DNA of 64,000 nt, taken from NCBI GenBank assembly GCA_019914945.1, contig CM034099.1:2728001-2792000 (forward strand), written 5' to 3'. The notes beneath the pieces are model-generated. The model was given only the letters and a program-made list of their open reading frames with translations, did no database searches and was not told the origin of the DNA. Every line of letters begins with the position of its first letter. Position 1 is the first letter of the stretch. Below, one piece after another: positions 52,101 through 64,000 of this stretch. The stretch comes from Typha latifolia. Lineage: Eukaryota > Streptophyta > Magnoliopsida > Poales > Typhaceae. The translations under genes and the position numbers were made by a program.

Positions 52101-55100
52101 GAAGAAAAATAGTAAACAAAAAAATGAGTAATGTAAGGACATGATCTTGTAGATTATTCCTCACATTAATTTTATTAACATCCAGGTGGCTAATGGCAAG
52201 ATGGGTCTTAATACGCCAATGAGTCTTCTGACTGAGATTCCTCACAACATTAACAGTAAATTTATGGTTAGGAATATGGACTGCTTCACGATCTTCTCCT
52301 CTTATAATAGTTGGTGACCACCACCCAACATGCTGAAACACAAAAAGACAAACAGTTATCTGTAAACTAAAAGAACACAGGATATACTTTCAAAGCTAAT
52401 AGCACGAATACACACTTCCATGTCAGCAAATAAAGAAAGTATGACCATCAATATTTAACTTATTATTCAGGATTGAAAAGGCTATTCTATCTGTGGCTTG
52501 CAAGAACCAACCTCAACAGTACCAGAAACCTCGTAGCCCTCAATCTTAGTTTGAATCCATTGATTCACAACAAAAGGACGTGTTGCATGAATCATAACAC
52601 TTGAGAGGAAGTTTGTGAAGATCTGTATCAGAATTCACCGAGCTACTCAGTAAAGAGGTTTAGAAACTTGCTTCTCAATGGAAAGATGAAAGTATAAGGT
52701 ACAGCAATCTAAGAAAGGATGAAGGAAAGTCGATGCCTGGTAATAACAAAATTAATTTCATGCAGTACCTCGCGACCCGCGAGAGTCAGTAGGACTGTTC
52801 CAAGACCTCCAGCAGTGATCCATTTCTGTGTAGAGAACCCCAGCAACTCCATGAACAAGGAGATTGCAGCAATCCAAACAACAGTATACAAAGCTTTTCC
52901 AGCAAACTGGAAACTCATCTGTGGAAGACCAACGCCATACCCCCCCCCCCCATTAGTGGTAAGTTGTATCACTCATAAATTATACTATAAATGTGATTAA
53001 CCAGAGCATATAAACTTTTGGGAATATGAGACACGTGAAATAAATTGTCTTTATCTTTCTTGACATAATTCAAATGAATACTTCTATGATCAAATACTAT
53101 AAACATAACAGATAAGTTCCTAAAACGAAATCTATTTCCCTGCTTGACCAAGATGTGGCAACTTTATTTTTAATTAGAAAATTTAAGCCTAATATAAATG
53201 GAACTATTAAAACTTGCTATCATTTTTACTGTTAACTTATTAGTAGCCAAATATAATTACTCTACTTGAAGAAAAGAAAATTCAAGAAAGGAATTATTTG
53301 AGATAGAAGTTCTCTTAATCAAATCCTGTAAACTTTAGAGACAGCAAAATAAATGTTAGACATGTTGTATTGCAGTATAAGTTTCAAGTTAAGAATTAAG
53401 GTACTTTTTCGATAAAGTTACAGTAGGAAAGCAACTACTTTCAGTCAACCTTTTCCTTCTGTTTCAATCTAGCATGGCACCTACAGCAGCTAACCAGATT
53501 GTCCAAGTGCAGCGAAATGACATCACTAGATGACATGGTTAACTCAATAATTAGTAAAATCATAGCAGGACATACCTTTCTTGTGTCATTGGAAGCATCT
53601 GATTCCATAAAGAAGTTCTGAGTTTTCTGAATCAAGCTGCAACCAAAGAACAAAGTTGCCGAATACAATTATAAGCATTTGCCACAATGGTTTATAAACC
53701 TTTCAGGTAAGAAAGAAAAACGAGAAGCTATTAATAAGTGAACACATAATAAGAGTAATTAAAAGGAAAAAAGAATAGGCAGAGTGGAGCATTTGCAAAC
53801 TTAAGAGACCTTCAAACAAGTAGAATTCAAATAACATAACTTCATAAAATTTATCTGTATCAAAAAGATAATTAATGTCCAATCGCATATATGAGGGCTA
53901 TCTTCTTATAGCCTGCCAAATGATTTCAACTCCTCAATAAGCTATAAGACCCCATATGCGCCTTATCACAAGCTAAGTGTCTTTCTAATTGCCCAAAATA
54001 AAGCCATGCTTATGAAAATGTACTATGACTCCATAAAACACCCAGAAGGCTTTCATAAGCATACCTAAATCAGACACCTCCGACATTAACTAAATTAGTT
54101 GTAGTAGGTAATACTAGGTATCACCTTACAAAAGAACAATGTCCCAAACTCGGGGAAACATCCAGAAAGAAGCTCAGTAATTGACTAACAAGGAACTCTT
54201 TATATTAATTAGAAGAAAGCACCCAACTACACAGCACTCTACCTAAGTGTAAGAAGTGGCATAAATTTAAGCTCCTATAGGTCCAAAACAAGAAAATCAA
54301 AACACAGAAAATACTAGAACTTTAGAATAATGCAATAATTCCTACTTGGTGACAACTCCATATCATTCAAAGCATTGAAAATAATGGAATTTGCAGTAAA
54401 GCAAATAAGCAATATTCCTCCATGGTGCGAACTCCATATTGCAACACCTTAGAATGACATCAGCATATATGTGACATAACAAAAGACTATCACAGGATAT
54501 ATGCGGCATCGAGTCAATAATGCGACATTGAGTCAATAATGAACATCTGAAGTACGGAATGACTGTTGAAGAAATGAAAACTTACCTTGACAGACAATAA
54601 GCAAAGGCCAGAACGGTTGATAGAGATTTTACGAAATTCAGAAGGCGTAGCTTAACTACTTGGCTGGCTTCTGAAGGCAGGACAACTGGATCAAATGCCC
54701 TACAAATAAATAGAATAATATAAGATATATAACAATTGCCATTAAAAGTACATAACTAAACGTTAGCTAATTCCACAGTACCTGCATATTAGCATTGTTC
54801 CAGTCCAGAGAAGCAAGGGTCGAAGACAAGAGGTGGAAACATAATATGTTTTACTCTTTTTCCAGTTACTATCATTCTGTTAAACAACAAAAGTAATAAG
54901 TTATGCTCTATTATATCGTTGAGTGAATCAGTGTATAAAACATACATGAAACAGCCTTCTGATGTTACGCATGAAATGCGGAAGACCCCATACAGCAAAA
55001 ACAATGATTCCAACGGCGGGTATGAACTGGAGAACAGCAGGACTTGCAAGCAAAGCATTACATGACCTGCAAGATAAACTAATTAACAAGATCTGACAAC

Positions 55101-56940
55101 TGGGTTTACTGCTTAAAAAGAACGGAGGAAGCATATGTTATAGAAAAATACTTTCATAACACAGCATGGCAGGCAGTGAACAATCTCAAACATAATTAAG
55201 AACCTAGACTCGTTAGCATTAATCCGGGAGCAGTAACAACATCCATGATTGCAGGCAAATATCACGTACATTGTGCATATCTAAGAAGAAATGAATTTAT
55301 ATGATTCAGCTTACTACGTAACAAGCTACAAGAAGCAATAATACAATCCAGAGCATCAATCACCATTAGAATCAAGAGTATGATCTAAGCTACCATTCAA
55401 CTAGTAATCACAGGATATTATAACTTGTTACGGGATACAAATAGGAACCGACTTTGACACTAGCAACACACTATCAAAATGACACGACCTCACTAATCCA
55501 ATATATGAGAAGTAAACGAACAAAGATTTTCTTCCTTCCACTAAATTGGAACTTCAAAAGAAGCTGCTTAACAGACTCAGGTTTAAATTTTAAATAAAAA
55601 AAGATATCGACTGCTTGTCAATAACTTCGAGAATGGGAACAAGCAACTCCCTCAAATCCTCAATTGAGACGGGATGGAAAGAATGAGATTCTAGAGAAGT
55701 ATGAATCACTCAAAAGGGAACTAACGAAGAAATTTCAAATTGTAGATAATCAGTAGTAGTCAATACCTGATTAAAATGTGGCTGGGTCAAGTCACTCTAT
55801 CTATCTATTTAGAAAATCACCCTATCTAATTGACTAAAAAACATACAAATCTTCAAGCTCTAAGGAGTTGCTAACCTTCTATGAAAATGTAAGGATTGGG
55901 ATCACCACATAAAGATTGATTTTCAGAGAATCATTTGAATCAAAGAATATCATGCTAGATGTGATTGCAATCATCATACAAGAAAAATTCTCTCTCCCAA
56001 TCCTAATTAGGACTCTTGTATATATGTATTCTCTCCATTTATAGAAGACTTAGAGATAATATTTGATCAGCATCATTGTCATCGTCTAAGTCTTAACCAA
56101 CCCAATAACATATAATTATCAAGAAACAGAAAAACTAATTGACACTGCATAATTGTTTGCAATATTTTGAAGAATTGTGAATAACTGATGACGATGATTA
56201 CCTGGTTAAACCCGAGGTAGTAGTCTTTATAAGAGGTATCTCATTCGAAGAGCATGGGAAAGAAAAAGATCGGCACATAGAAGTATTGTATCTATAAGGC
56301 ACATAGAGCATTGGTGTGCAAATCTTGTCTGCAACACGGAGACTCCAAATATCTTGTCTCTGCAAAAATATTACATTTTGAGCAACATACTAAAAAAAAT
56401 TAGAATAATTGCTTGATAGGGCACCGAAAGGGGCAAAATTTGTGCACAATATCAACTATATACCACCTGTACATGGACGGCTACATGATTAAATTTGCAA
56501 TGGAAATATACCAAGAAACCACAAATAGCTGAATTAGGTGAGAAATATGTCAATCAGACATAGGGCCCAAATTGAAAGAACTAAGCCCATATTGAAACAA
56601 AAGAAGAAATAAGTTACTGAAGCATAGAAAAACAGTAATAAGATTACATCATATGCTTCAAAGATAGATGTGATACTATTCTTCCCTCGGGATGAATAAA
56701 AGACAAGCTTACTGAAGCACATGAAGAAAGGGAAATAGACGGCAAGTGGTGGCAATGCCTCATTTCTGAGCTCTGGTAAAGTCAAAACAAATGTGATCAA
56801 AAGAAGGAAAAAAAAAAGGCAATTTTATACGAACAAAAGACATCTACTGAAAGTTATAATACCTTAAATTGGTTAGTCTGCCCCAACTTTCTGACAACAC
56901 CCGCTTCAGGGAACATCTGCAAAGATGCTCCGACAGCCAT
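49128..56940 (-). CDS. MSL2/3-like: MscS-like plastid mechanosensitive channel (MSL2/MSL3 type), twelve coding exons
   Basis: Coding exons: 56940-56863, 56359-56202, 55066-54946, 54876-54782, 54699-54586, 53636-53576, 52918-52769, 52622-52512, 52332-52165, 52031-51918, 50715-50659 and 49883-49128; 660 residues, near the MSL2/3 size. The first 80 residues fit a plastid transit peptide. Membrane helices follow ([51 protein letters not shown]). The pore-lining MscS helix is [18 protein letters not shown], then the conserved beta domain [18 protein letters not shown] and [22 protein letters not shown]2/3 sit in the plastid inner envelope, relieve osmotic stress and affect plastid shape and division. 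The last exon adds a Ser/Asp/Lys-rich disordered tail of about 200 residues. A 5' UTR intron (56942-57462) is inferred from a GT donor at 57461-57462 and the AG just before the start. Confidence 0.94.
51417..51518. repeat. About 50-bp tandem duplication in MSL intron 10
   Basis: TAGACTACCATCAATGTGCA and the bases after it start at 51417, and a near-copy starts at 51470 (period 53), sharing CATAGAGTTGATGACTAAAA. A recent local duplication inside the intron. Confidence 0.85.
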
Positions 56941-59120
56941 TCTGCAGCAAACTTATAGGTAAAGAAAGCAATCTAGTTAGCCAGGATTCATCCTCTTTCA
57001 AGAATCTCCAGAAATAGCTGAAACTTTCTATAGGTGCAAATCCAAAACTTCTGCCGCGGAATCCCCCAAAACCTTTAAGAAATCCAGAGAATTCAACTTA
57101 ATGACATTAGTCTAGCATCAAGACCAAAGCATTTCGGGCTACACACATAAAAAAGCTCTTACTGGCAACCAATATCAATTTCAACCCCAAAAGAATCTCA
57201 TTGAAAGAGGAAGAAAACAACTCATTGTCATGATTTTGATCAAATCAATAACTAAAAATAAGGGTGTCAGTGCTAGAAACTACATTAAGCTGAGACCTAG
57301 AAATCTTTCCGTTCATCAAAAGCTAAAACATACATAGAAAAATAAATCCAATTGAAAATTACTTTCGTACGTTTGCGGGAATATAATTCTTTTCTCACGA
57401 GACCTAATCCGAGGAAACGGAGAAAGGAATGAGGAAACGACAATGCAAATGAAGATTGTTACCTATCGGGAAACCTAGAGAGATCGATATCTTTGATGCG
57501 ATCACTCCACGCGTTGACAAGTTTCTTGAAGCTTCTTCTCCGATTGGGCAAGAAAAGAGGAGGGAGGGAGGCGAATCGAGACTGCGGTGAGGTTAAATTG
57601 GGGCGTTGCCGTACGGGACACGAACTGGGTAATTAGGTGGGCGGCGACGATGTCGATGGCATTCGCCGCGTAGTCGAGGTTTTGTTCAAAGCATTCAACC
57701 GGTTACGTGTCAACTTCTCCTCCCGTGACTGGATGTTCTCTGTTCTATGTAGACCCAGCTGATGTTCTTCTGTGACTAAGGTTGTTAATAACCGGTTTCT
57801 CTAGTAGTTGGTAATTTTATATTGTATTGCAGAACAAAACAAAAAAATAATTAATAAATAAGGAGTTATCCTTTACATAAAAAGAGTTGTTACCTTGGCA
57901 AAAAAACTCGCTTATTAAAATTTTATTCATTGGCTGAGCTACAAATAAGCAAGGGGCATAAACCTTGTAAATAAATAAAAAGTTTAGTAAAAGAATTTTT
58001 TTTAATAATTTTATATTTTTACCCCAAGTTGGCTCCCTCTAAATTGGAAAAAAAATAGTTCCATATACTCTTTTATTTGCAAATAAATACATTTTAGTAT
58101 TGAAAGTTAAACCATGTAATATATAATTTAAATTTATTTCATTGCCAAATTTTTAGATATGTTCTCTTTTTCAATTCCTAAAATAACTGTCATCAAGTTA
58201 TTATAACGGATAATTTTATGAGTATTTACACATGATTAGAGATATTACCCTACAAAATTTCTGCCTCCGCCATTATTTTATTATTTTAAAACTAATTTTA
58301 AAAGGTATTTATATTTTATAGGAAATAGAAACATTCAAGGTTATTATACATGCTTCTTTAGATATTGTATTCGGATAAATAAAAATTATTTATTTTGTTA
58401 TTTGTATTTCGTAACATTATATGTTTTTTAAATATTTTTTTTGTTAGTTATATTTTATAGTTACATATTTGGTAAAATAGTATTTAGTTAGTGGATAATA
58501 AAAGAGAAGATACGAGGAAGAATAAGTTAGGAGCATAAATAAGAGAATAAGAGAAAGGTACGTTGGAATTAAAATGAGAGAATAAATATGAGTCAAGTCA
58601 CGATGGCTAGATGTAACCTTTCCCTATCTATTTTATCAAACTGGATGCCAAGACTATATTTGAGTATAATGAGTTTTTTAATATACTAAACCAAATTAAA
58701 TAATAATTTTTGAATTAGATACTGTTTTTGTTAATGTAGCATCTAGAAAAACTCATAACTAAATAACCTCTTAGAAATTTACTTTGTAGTAATTATTATT
58801 AAGTGCAACTAGCTTAAAATTAACCTAGGATGTAATCTAAATGTTATGGACAAATGATCGATGTTTAAATCATAGTAAATAAAAAAAAAGATATTAAATT
58901 TGCTTCCATGGGTTGCACTTGCACCTTTTTAGGCTTGCTCGGGCCCGAATCCGCCATCAAGCTTAATTGCGGATCAGGTCAGGATTCGATATTTACGGGT
59001 CAGGCTCTTGTCGGGCCTTGACCTGCGGACCCTAACTGAATCCGTTAGGACCACGCAATAGTAAGCGAGGGCGCAAGACGGCAGGAGTGAAGAGGCGCAA
59101 CAGGAGAGATTTATTTCGCA
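56941..59120. other. MSL 5' leader/promoter and AT-rich spacer
   Basis: 56942-57462 is the probable 5' UTR intron of the MSL gene, and 57463 to about 57620 its non-coding first exon (GC-rich, on the minus strand). Bases 57800-58900 are AT-rich with no conserved frame. The last 120 bp is the promoter and leader of the gene at 59121. Confidence 0.55.
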
Positions 59121-61254
59121 ATGGGGCGCGGCAGTCCATCGAGCAGCAGCGGAGAGGAAGATGGCGACGAAAACTGGAGATCGGCCATTGAATCCGTCGC
59201 CGCCGCCGACTTCGTCCTCCCAAACTCGAATGGCACCACCAATACCCGGCCCAAGACGGGGAAGTCGAATCTGGAAGACTTCCACAACGAGGAGCGGAAG
59301 AATAAGCCGCAAACCCCTGGACTCAAACTCTACCAGATCAAGGTACTGTTGATAGCTATAACCTTGGAAAGGTGGTTTTTTCATTATTTATATATTATGG
59401 GTCGATTCGCGTCATTGCTTTCTATTCTCTTGGGTGTCCTTTTGGGAAGGAGGAAGCTATCCAATTATTTGTTTTGTTTGTGTATAGAAATGGAATTGTG
59501 GTAGTTTTTACTGGAAATTTGCCTTCTTGGTAAAGTGGCAGATGAGATGGCTGTGCGTAGTTTATGGTTAAATGCATATCGGTACTTCTCCTCCGGTGGA
59601 GGGTTATGATTTAGCGTATCCTTGCATTTATGTGCTTAATAAGAATCAGGCAAGAATATGAAGAATAGGTTTAGTCTTCTAAAATGATAAGTGATAACCA
59701 TCTCATTACAGGGATAAGCAAGTCATTAAACCCTGTTACTGTGCAAATAGGCAGGGGCAGAGTTTGTTGGTATATTAATTATTTTTGCATATCCAGATAG
59801 TTCTTATGAAATGGTGATCTAATGATAATTAGCAATTATCGTGTGCCAAGTGTTATCTCACATAGGCACGTGTCTGTAATAACTCTTCAAGTGTCATTGA
59901 CAATGTTTCTACCGATGCTTTTACTCAGATTCATGGTTCGTTTATTTGAAGAATACAAACTTTCATTCTTCTATTTTAGTTGGTGGCGTTACTTCGTGTT
60001 CTAGTTCTAACATCTGCTCTAGCAAGTAATGATTTAGGGGCTTTGCAACAATGAACCAGTCAATAGGTTTGTAGTTATTGACCTATTTCTGTCCTCTCAT
60101 AATCTGTGAGCTTACTATATAAATATTGATTTGTTCATATTCATTTTTATTATGTGTTTAGCAATACATGTGGACTGAAAAGATAGATAACCTTTGAAAA
60201 GAGTTCTATTGCGAGTTTTCCCTTCATTTACATGTCAGATATATATCTACCTCCTTGTGTTATTGCTACCCTTATTTCAAGCTAAAAGCTTACCTCCACC
60301 AAGCTTGACAAGTCTCCATCCTAGTTGCATGCTGACTTGAATGTTCTGGTGCTAACACTGTACAATGTATTGTGCCCTTTTAATGTCCTTTGCTTCATTA
60401 TGTGTAACCACAAGTGACTTTTCTCAGGCACAAAGGCTTTTGGATGATCTCTTGGACCAGAGTATTGAAATAGTTAGAGACCCCAGTCTGCACTTGAGTG
60501 ACACTACTGAATCTAATGGAGGTGGGATTAAATTATTTAGCAGAGCACCTCCTGGCATAACAATTGAAACTGTAGGTATGTTATCCAAATGCAATTATCT
60601 TATCCATCATTGCCTGTAAAGCAAACTTATTTCTGACTTGCTCAATTGATTCAAGCTTGACTATATTACCAGATAAATATTCTCTGCCCCAAAAGAAGCC
60701 GAGAATTATACCTGGGGAAGAAATTGATGAGAAATCAAAGAAGGTCCGGTATTCTTTTTCACATTCTTCAAGGCTCAAGCCTATCCATTAAGAGTGTTGT
60801 CCTGAAAATTGATGTAATTTCATCGATCATGTTCATCTCAATCCTAATTGTAGTTTAGACGCCAATTCCGGTCGGTTGCGGTAGATGGCAATGATGTCAT
60901 TGCTTCCGCAAGAGAAGCAAGCCGGAGATCTTTGGCTCGATTTGAAACAAAGGAAGCTGCAGCGAAGGCTGCAGCTAAGAGAGAGGAAGAAAGAGTTCTG
61001 GAACTGAAAAAGACTAGAGGAGAGAAATGGCTTCCTTCAATTGCTAAAGAAATGCAGGTTAGTCTTGGAGTCATTTGGTACTTCCACGTTTACATTTTTA
61101 TTTTACTGGGAGGTAAGGGCCACCAATTTCTCCAATGAATCCTCTGGAGAATGGTGTTAGACAGTTATTTAATTGTAGCTATATATACATAATCAGACGA
61201 TTATAATGGGAGTATGAAAGTGTTGCTTTGCAGGAGAGAACTCGGACACATTGA
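59121..61254 (+). CDS. Uncharacterised conserved plant protein, five exons
   Basis: Exons 59121-59342, 60428-60575, 60673-60743, 60854-61057 and 61234-61254 encode 221 residues. The protein starts MGRGSPSSSSGEEDGDENW (acidic, Ser-rich), continues with LKLYQIKAQRLLDDLLDQSI, then FSRAPPGI, RIIPGEEIDEKSKKFRRQF and SVAVDGNDVIASAREASRR. It ends in a long charged, Ala-rich helix (about residues 165-205, with AAAKAAAKREEERV) and KWLPSIAKEMQ. I recall similar plant proteins annotated only as uncharacterised; no enzyme motif is visible. The charged helix may form a coiled coil or bind nucleic acid. The last exon encodes only six residues plus stop. The acceptor of exon 4 is set at 60852-60853 because it gives KKFRRQF in frame. 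Confidence 0.78.
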
Positions 61255-61997
61255 AGATGCTGAATGGGAACATTGACATCATCTCTAATTCCTTGGAATT
61301 GGCTACTGTTCTCATATAAATACTTCCCATTCTCATGTGGATCGAGTCGGTCTGGTGATAGCATTGATGCTTTTAAGAAAGCACTTTTAGAAATTATACT
61401 TCATTTGGCATCCAGCCTACTGGAAATGCAGGCCATCTTCTTGTACTGTCTGAGATTGAATCATTGGAGATTTTTTTTTAAATGCTTGTATTTGCTATAG
61501 TCTCAGACAAATCATAATTTATGAATCGAATGATGAGATGATAGCCTCTCATTTGAAGATTTGTCATTCTCATCAAATTCTTGTCTCTTTTAATTGTTCA
61601 AACTATGTTCACAGCAACGCTCATGATAATTGTTTTGGCGTACATATCGATTGTAAGGTAGTTTTAGAATTTAAAAATTATCTCCAAAGTCACCAATTGA
61701 TTTCTAAATTCCAACTACACGATTTTTTTTCCTTTCATTTTTATAAGTCTATTGACCTACACGAACGTTTGAAATGAAGGCTAAAATTTTACGTCCCTTA
61801 CATGCAAAAATATTTTCTGTTACATCGATGCAATTAAAAGAAATTGAAAGCAAATTTAGGAGTTATTCAACTCAAAATTAGCACTTGTGAGAGAGTGCTG
61901 TAACTTTGAATTCCGACGTGTTTAGAATTTGAAATGCCATATATATATATATATAAGATCACTAATGTCGGCTACACTCTCCCTCCCCAGAAACCTA
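61255..61997. other. Spacer before the PPR gene
   Basis: 3' UTR of the preceding gene and the AT-rich promoter of the PPR gene, with a TA run at 61939-61955. No other gene. Confidence 0.6.
61939..61955. repeat. (TA)n microsatellite
   Basis: TA run 43 bp upstream of the PPR start codon. It could act as a TATA-like element. Confidence 0.7.
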
Positions 61998-64000
61998 ATG
62001 GAGCCACTCTCACCGCCACCACCCCCCTCGCCGGAAGACTCCGACCTCATTGCCGCCGTCTCCTCTGCCCTTCTCGCCGCACAATCCCCTTCTGCCCCAC
62101 CACTCTGCCGCCTCCTCTCCCCCTTTCTCCCCCACCTCTCCCCCTCCCTCCTCCCCTCCATCGTCTCCGCCGCCGCCTCCTCCCCTTCTCTCTCCCACCC
62201 TTCTCCTCTCCTGTCCTTCTTCCGCCACCACATCCTCCCCTCTCACCCCGTCTCCGTCTCCCTCCCTTCTCTCCTCTTCCTCCTCCCCTCCCTCCTCCGC
62301 CTCCGCCGCTTCTCCGACGCCAAATCCCTCCTCCTCTCCTTCATCCCCTTCGACCCATCTCGCCTTCTCCACCGCCACCTCCTCCACCCCTCCGCGTCCC
62401 CCCACCTCCCGCCCCTTTCACGCCCTCTCCTCGACCTCGCCGTCTCCGCCTACTCCCAGTTCAACCACCCCCACCTTGCAGCCCAAGTCTTCCACTCCAT
62501 GCGCCGCCGCCGGCTCCGTCCGTCCCTCCTCACTTCCAACATCCTCCTCTCCGCCCTAGCGCGGTCCACGATGACCACCCTATCCTCCCCGCTCGCCGTC
62601 TTCCGCGACATGCTCGCCCTTGGCGTGACCCCGAATGCCAGTACTTTCAATATCCTCGTCAAGATCCACTGCGATCGTAACTGCATCCCCGACGCAGTTA
62701 AATTCGTTAATTCCATGTCCGGCTTCGGCTGCTCCCCCGACACGATCACCTTCAACACCCTCCTCGACGCGTATTGCCGGCGCGGCATGCTCCGTGAGGC
62801 GCGCGGCCTCCTCGCCGACATGAAGGACCGAGGGATCGCGCCGAACCGCTCTACTTATAATACTCTTGTTGCTGCTTATTCGCGCCTAGGGTGGATTAAG
62901 GAGGCCACTAGGGCTGTTGAGCTGATGACGGCGTCGGGGTTTCTTCCTGACCTCTGGACTTACAATGTGCTTGTTGCGGGTCTCTGCCGCGAGGGGCGGG
63001 TCGATGAGGCGTTCCGGCTTAAGGGAGAGATGGAGCGGCTCCCCACTGCGATGCCGGATATTGTCACGTATAATACGCTGGTTGATGCCTGTTTCCAGTG
63101 GCGGAGCGGGTCAGATGCATTCAAGGTGCTCGACGAGATGCGGGAGAGGGGGGTGCGGCCTAGCTTGGTAACCCATAACATTATGGTAAAAGGGCTGTGC
63201 AAGGAGGGGAAGTTAGATGAGGCTTTGAATACTTTGAGGAAGATGGAAGAGGAGGGGCTGTCCCCTGATGTCATTACATACAACACTTTGATCAGCGCTT
63301 ACTGCAAAACGGGGGAGTTTGGGAAAGCTTTCACCTTGATGGATAAGATGGTGGGAAGAGGCCTCAAGATGGACACTTTCACTCTCAACTCTTTGCTCTA
63401 CAACCTCTGCAAGGAGAAAAGGTTTGACGAGGCGTGTGAGATGCTCCAAAGCCCACCCAAGCGAGGATTCGTGCCAGATGAGGTCAGCTATGGGACGGTG
63501 ATCTCTGCATACTTCAAGGATGAGAATCCAGAGGCAGCAATGAAGCTGTGGGATGACATGAATCAGAGGAAGATAATGCCGAGCATCACCACCTACAATT
63601 CGGTGATCAGTGGGCTCTGCAAGATGGGCAAGACTGATGAGGCTATTAGGAAGTTGAATGAGCTTATGGAGGTGGGGTTGGTGCCAGATGAGACTACATA
63701 TAACACCATTATTCATGGGTACTGTAGGGAAGGAGACTTAGAGAAAGCTTTCCAGTTTCATAATAAGATGGTGGAGAATTCATTCAAGCCTAATGTTATC
63801 ACCTGCAATATTCTTATGAATGGGCTTTGTAATGGTGGCAAAGTCGACAAGGCAGTGAAGCTCTTTGATTCATGGGTGTCCAAGGGGAAGAAAGTGGATG
63901 TGATCACCTACAACACTCTGATTAAAGGCCTATGCAAAGAGGGGGACATAGATGCTGCTTTACGAATGTTCGGTGACATGGATGAGAAGGGATTGCATCC
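61998..64000 (+). CDS. P-class pentatricopeptide repeat (PPR) protein, C-terminus outside the window
   Basis: Open from ATG 61998 to the window edge with no stop (667 codons visible), no intron. It starts MEPLSPPPPPSPEDSDLIAA. After a C-rich N-terminal part there are about 14 PPR motifs of about 35 residues, for example ITFNTLLDAYCRRGML, STYNTLVAAYSRLGWI, WTYNVLVAGLCREGRV, VTHNIMVKGLCKEGKL, ITYNTLISAYCKTGEF, TTYNSVISGLCKMGKT and ITYNTLIKGLCKEGDI, from about residue 180 on. All are P-type, with no E or DYW domain seen so far. P-class PPR proteins bind organellar RNA in a sequence-specific way and affect RNA stability, splicing or translation. It resembles Arabidopsis At2g16880 in repeat order, though this is from memory. 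The first 400 bases are extremely C/T-rich, and other frames there are shadows. Confidence 0.93.
   Translation, partial: MEPLSPPPPPSPEDSDLIAAVSSALLAAQSPSAPPLCRLLSPFLPHLSPSLLPSIVSAAASSPSLSHPSPLLSFFRHHILPSHPVSVSLPSLLFLLPSLLRLRRFSDAKSLLLSFIPFDPSRLLHRHLLHPSASPHLPPLSRPLLDLAVSAYSQFNHPHLAAQVFHSMRRRRLRPSLLTSNILLSALARSTMTTLSSPLAVFRDMLALGVTPNASTFNILVKIHCDRNCIPDAVKFVNSMSGFGCSPDTITFNTLLDAYCRRGMLREARGLLADMKDRGIAPNRSTYNTLVAAYSRLGWIKEATRAVELMTASGFLPDLWTYNVLVAGLCREGRVDEAFRLKGEMERLPTAMPDIVTYNTLVDACFQWRSGSDAFKVLDEMRERGVRPSLVTHNIMVKGLCKEGKLDEALNTLRKMEEEGLSPDVITYNTLISAYCKTGEFGKAFTLMDKMVGRGLKMDTFTLNSLLYNLCKEKRFDEACEMLQSPPKRGFVPDEVSYGTVISAYFKDENPEAAMKLWDDMNQRKIMPSITTYNSVISGLCKMGKTDEAIRKLNELMEVGLVPDETTYNTIIHGYCREGDLEKAFQFHNKMVENSFKPNVITCNILMNGLCNGGKVDKAVKLFDSWVSKGKKVDVITYNTLIKGLCKEGDIDAALRMFGDMDEKGLH

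Noticed and set aside
61934..62821. Pro/Ser-rich and Arg-rich frames on both strands at the PPR start
   Set aside because: Shadows of the C/T-rich PPR frame starting at 61998, which alone shows PPR motifs downstream.

Overview
This is nuclear DNA of a flowering plant. The genes are split by spliceosomal GT-AG introns, intergenic DNA is AT-rich with many AT and CT microsatellites, and every recognisable product has a plant-type orthologue (PADRE, CYSTM, plastid MscS channel, CYP65, P-class PPR). GC-rich 5' ends of several genes (F-box, PPR, AKAP17A-like) beside AT-rich introns fit a non-grass monocot, but the sequence does not prove this. I saw no operon, CRISPR array, viral genome, rRNA, tRNA or intact transposon.

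Layout. 1-9.5 kb: a three-exon PADRE/DUF4228 gene (+) and a three-exon CYSTM gene (+), separated by AT-rich spacer. 9.5-10.5 kb: an intronless DUF7950-type gene (+). 10.5-15.8 kb: a diverged tandem repeat and a decayed NDUFS4 (complex I 18 kDa) gene relic (-). 16.4-17.9 kb: a two-exon F-box gene (+). 18-23.7 kb: long spacer. 23.7-24.4 kb: a ZCF37-like single-exon gene (+). 26-29.2 kb: an AKAP17A-like RNA-binding protein gene (-), head to head with the ribosomal protein eS1/RPS3A gene (+, 29.5-31.6 kb) across 338 bp. 32.6-36.7 kb: SURF1 (-). 37.5-39.75 kb: ARL8 GTPase (-). 40.6-43.1 kb: a nine-exon multi-pass membrane protein (+) containing a probable GC-AG intron. 44.2-48.2 kb: U-box/cyclophilin CYP65 (-). 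49.1-56.9 kb: MSL2/3-type plastid mechanosensitive channel (-). 59.1-61.25 kb: an uncharacterised Lys/Arg/Glu-rich plant protein (+). 62.0 kb to the window edge: a P-class PPR protein (+), cut off at 64000.

The genes are mostly independent housekeeping functions. SURF1 (cytochrome c oxidase assembly) and the dead NDUFS4 copy (complex I) both relate to respiration, but they are about 18 kb apart and I infer no functional linkage. Exon models come from reading splice sites and family conservation by eye; nearly all close in frame to the length expected for the family. Several open frames appear to start at TTG (9530, 23695, 29248); a plant gene would start at the downstream ATG, and I have used that.

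I did not find a convincing new biological system. The best leads are the NDUFS4 relic, the GC-AG intron, the compact divergent promoter with two CACGTG boxes, an orphan exon-like frame at 25472-25637, and the uncharacterised gene at 59121.
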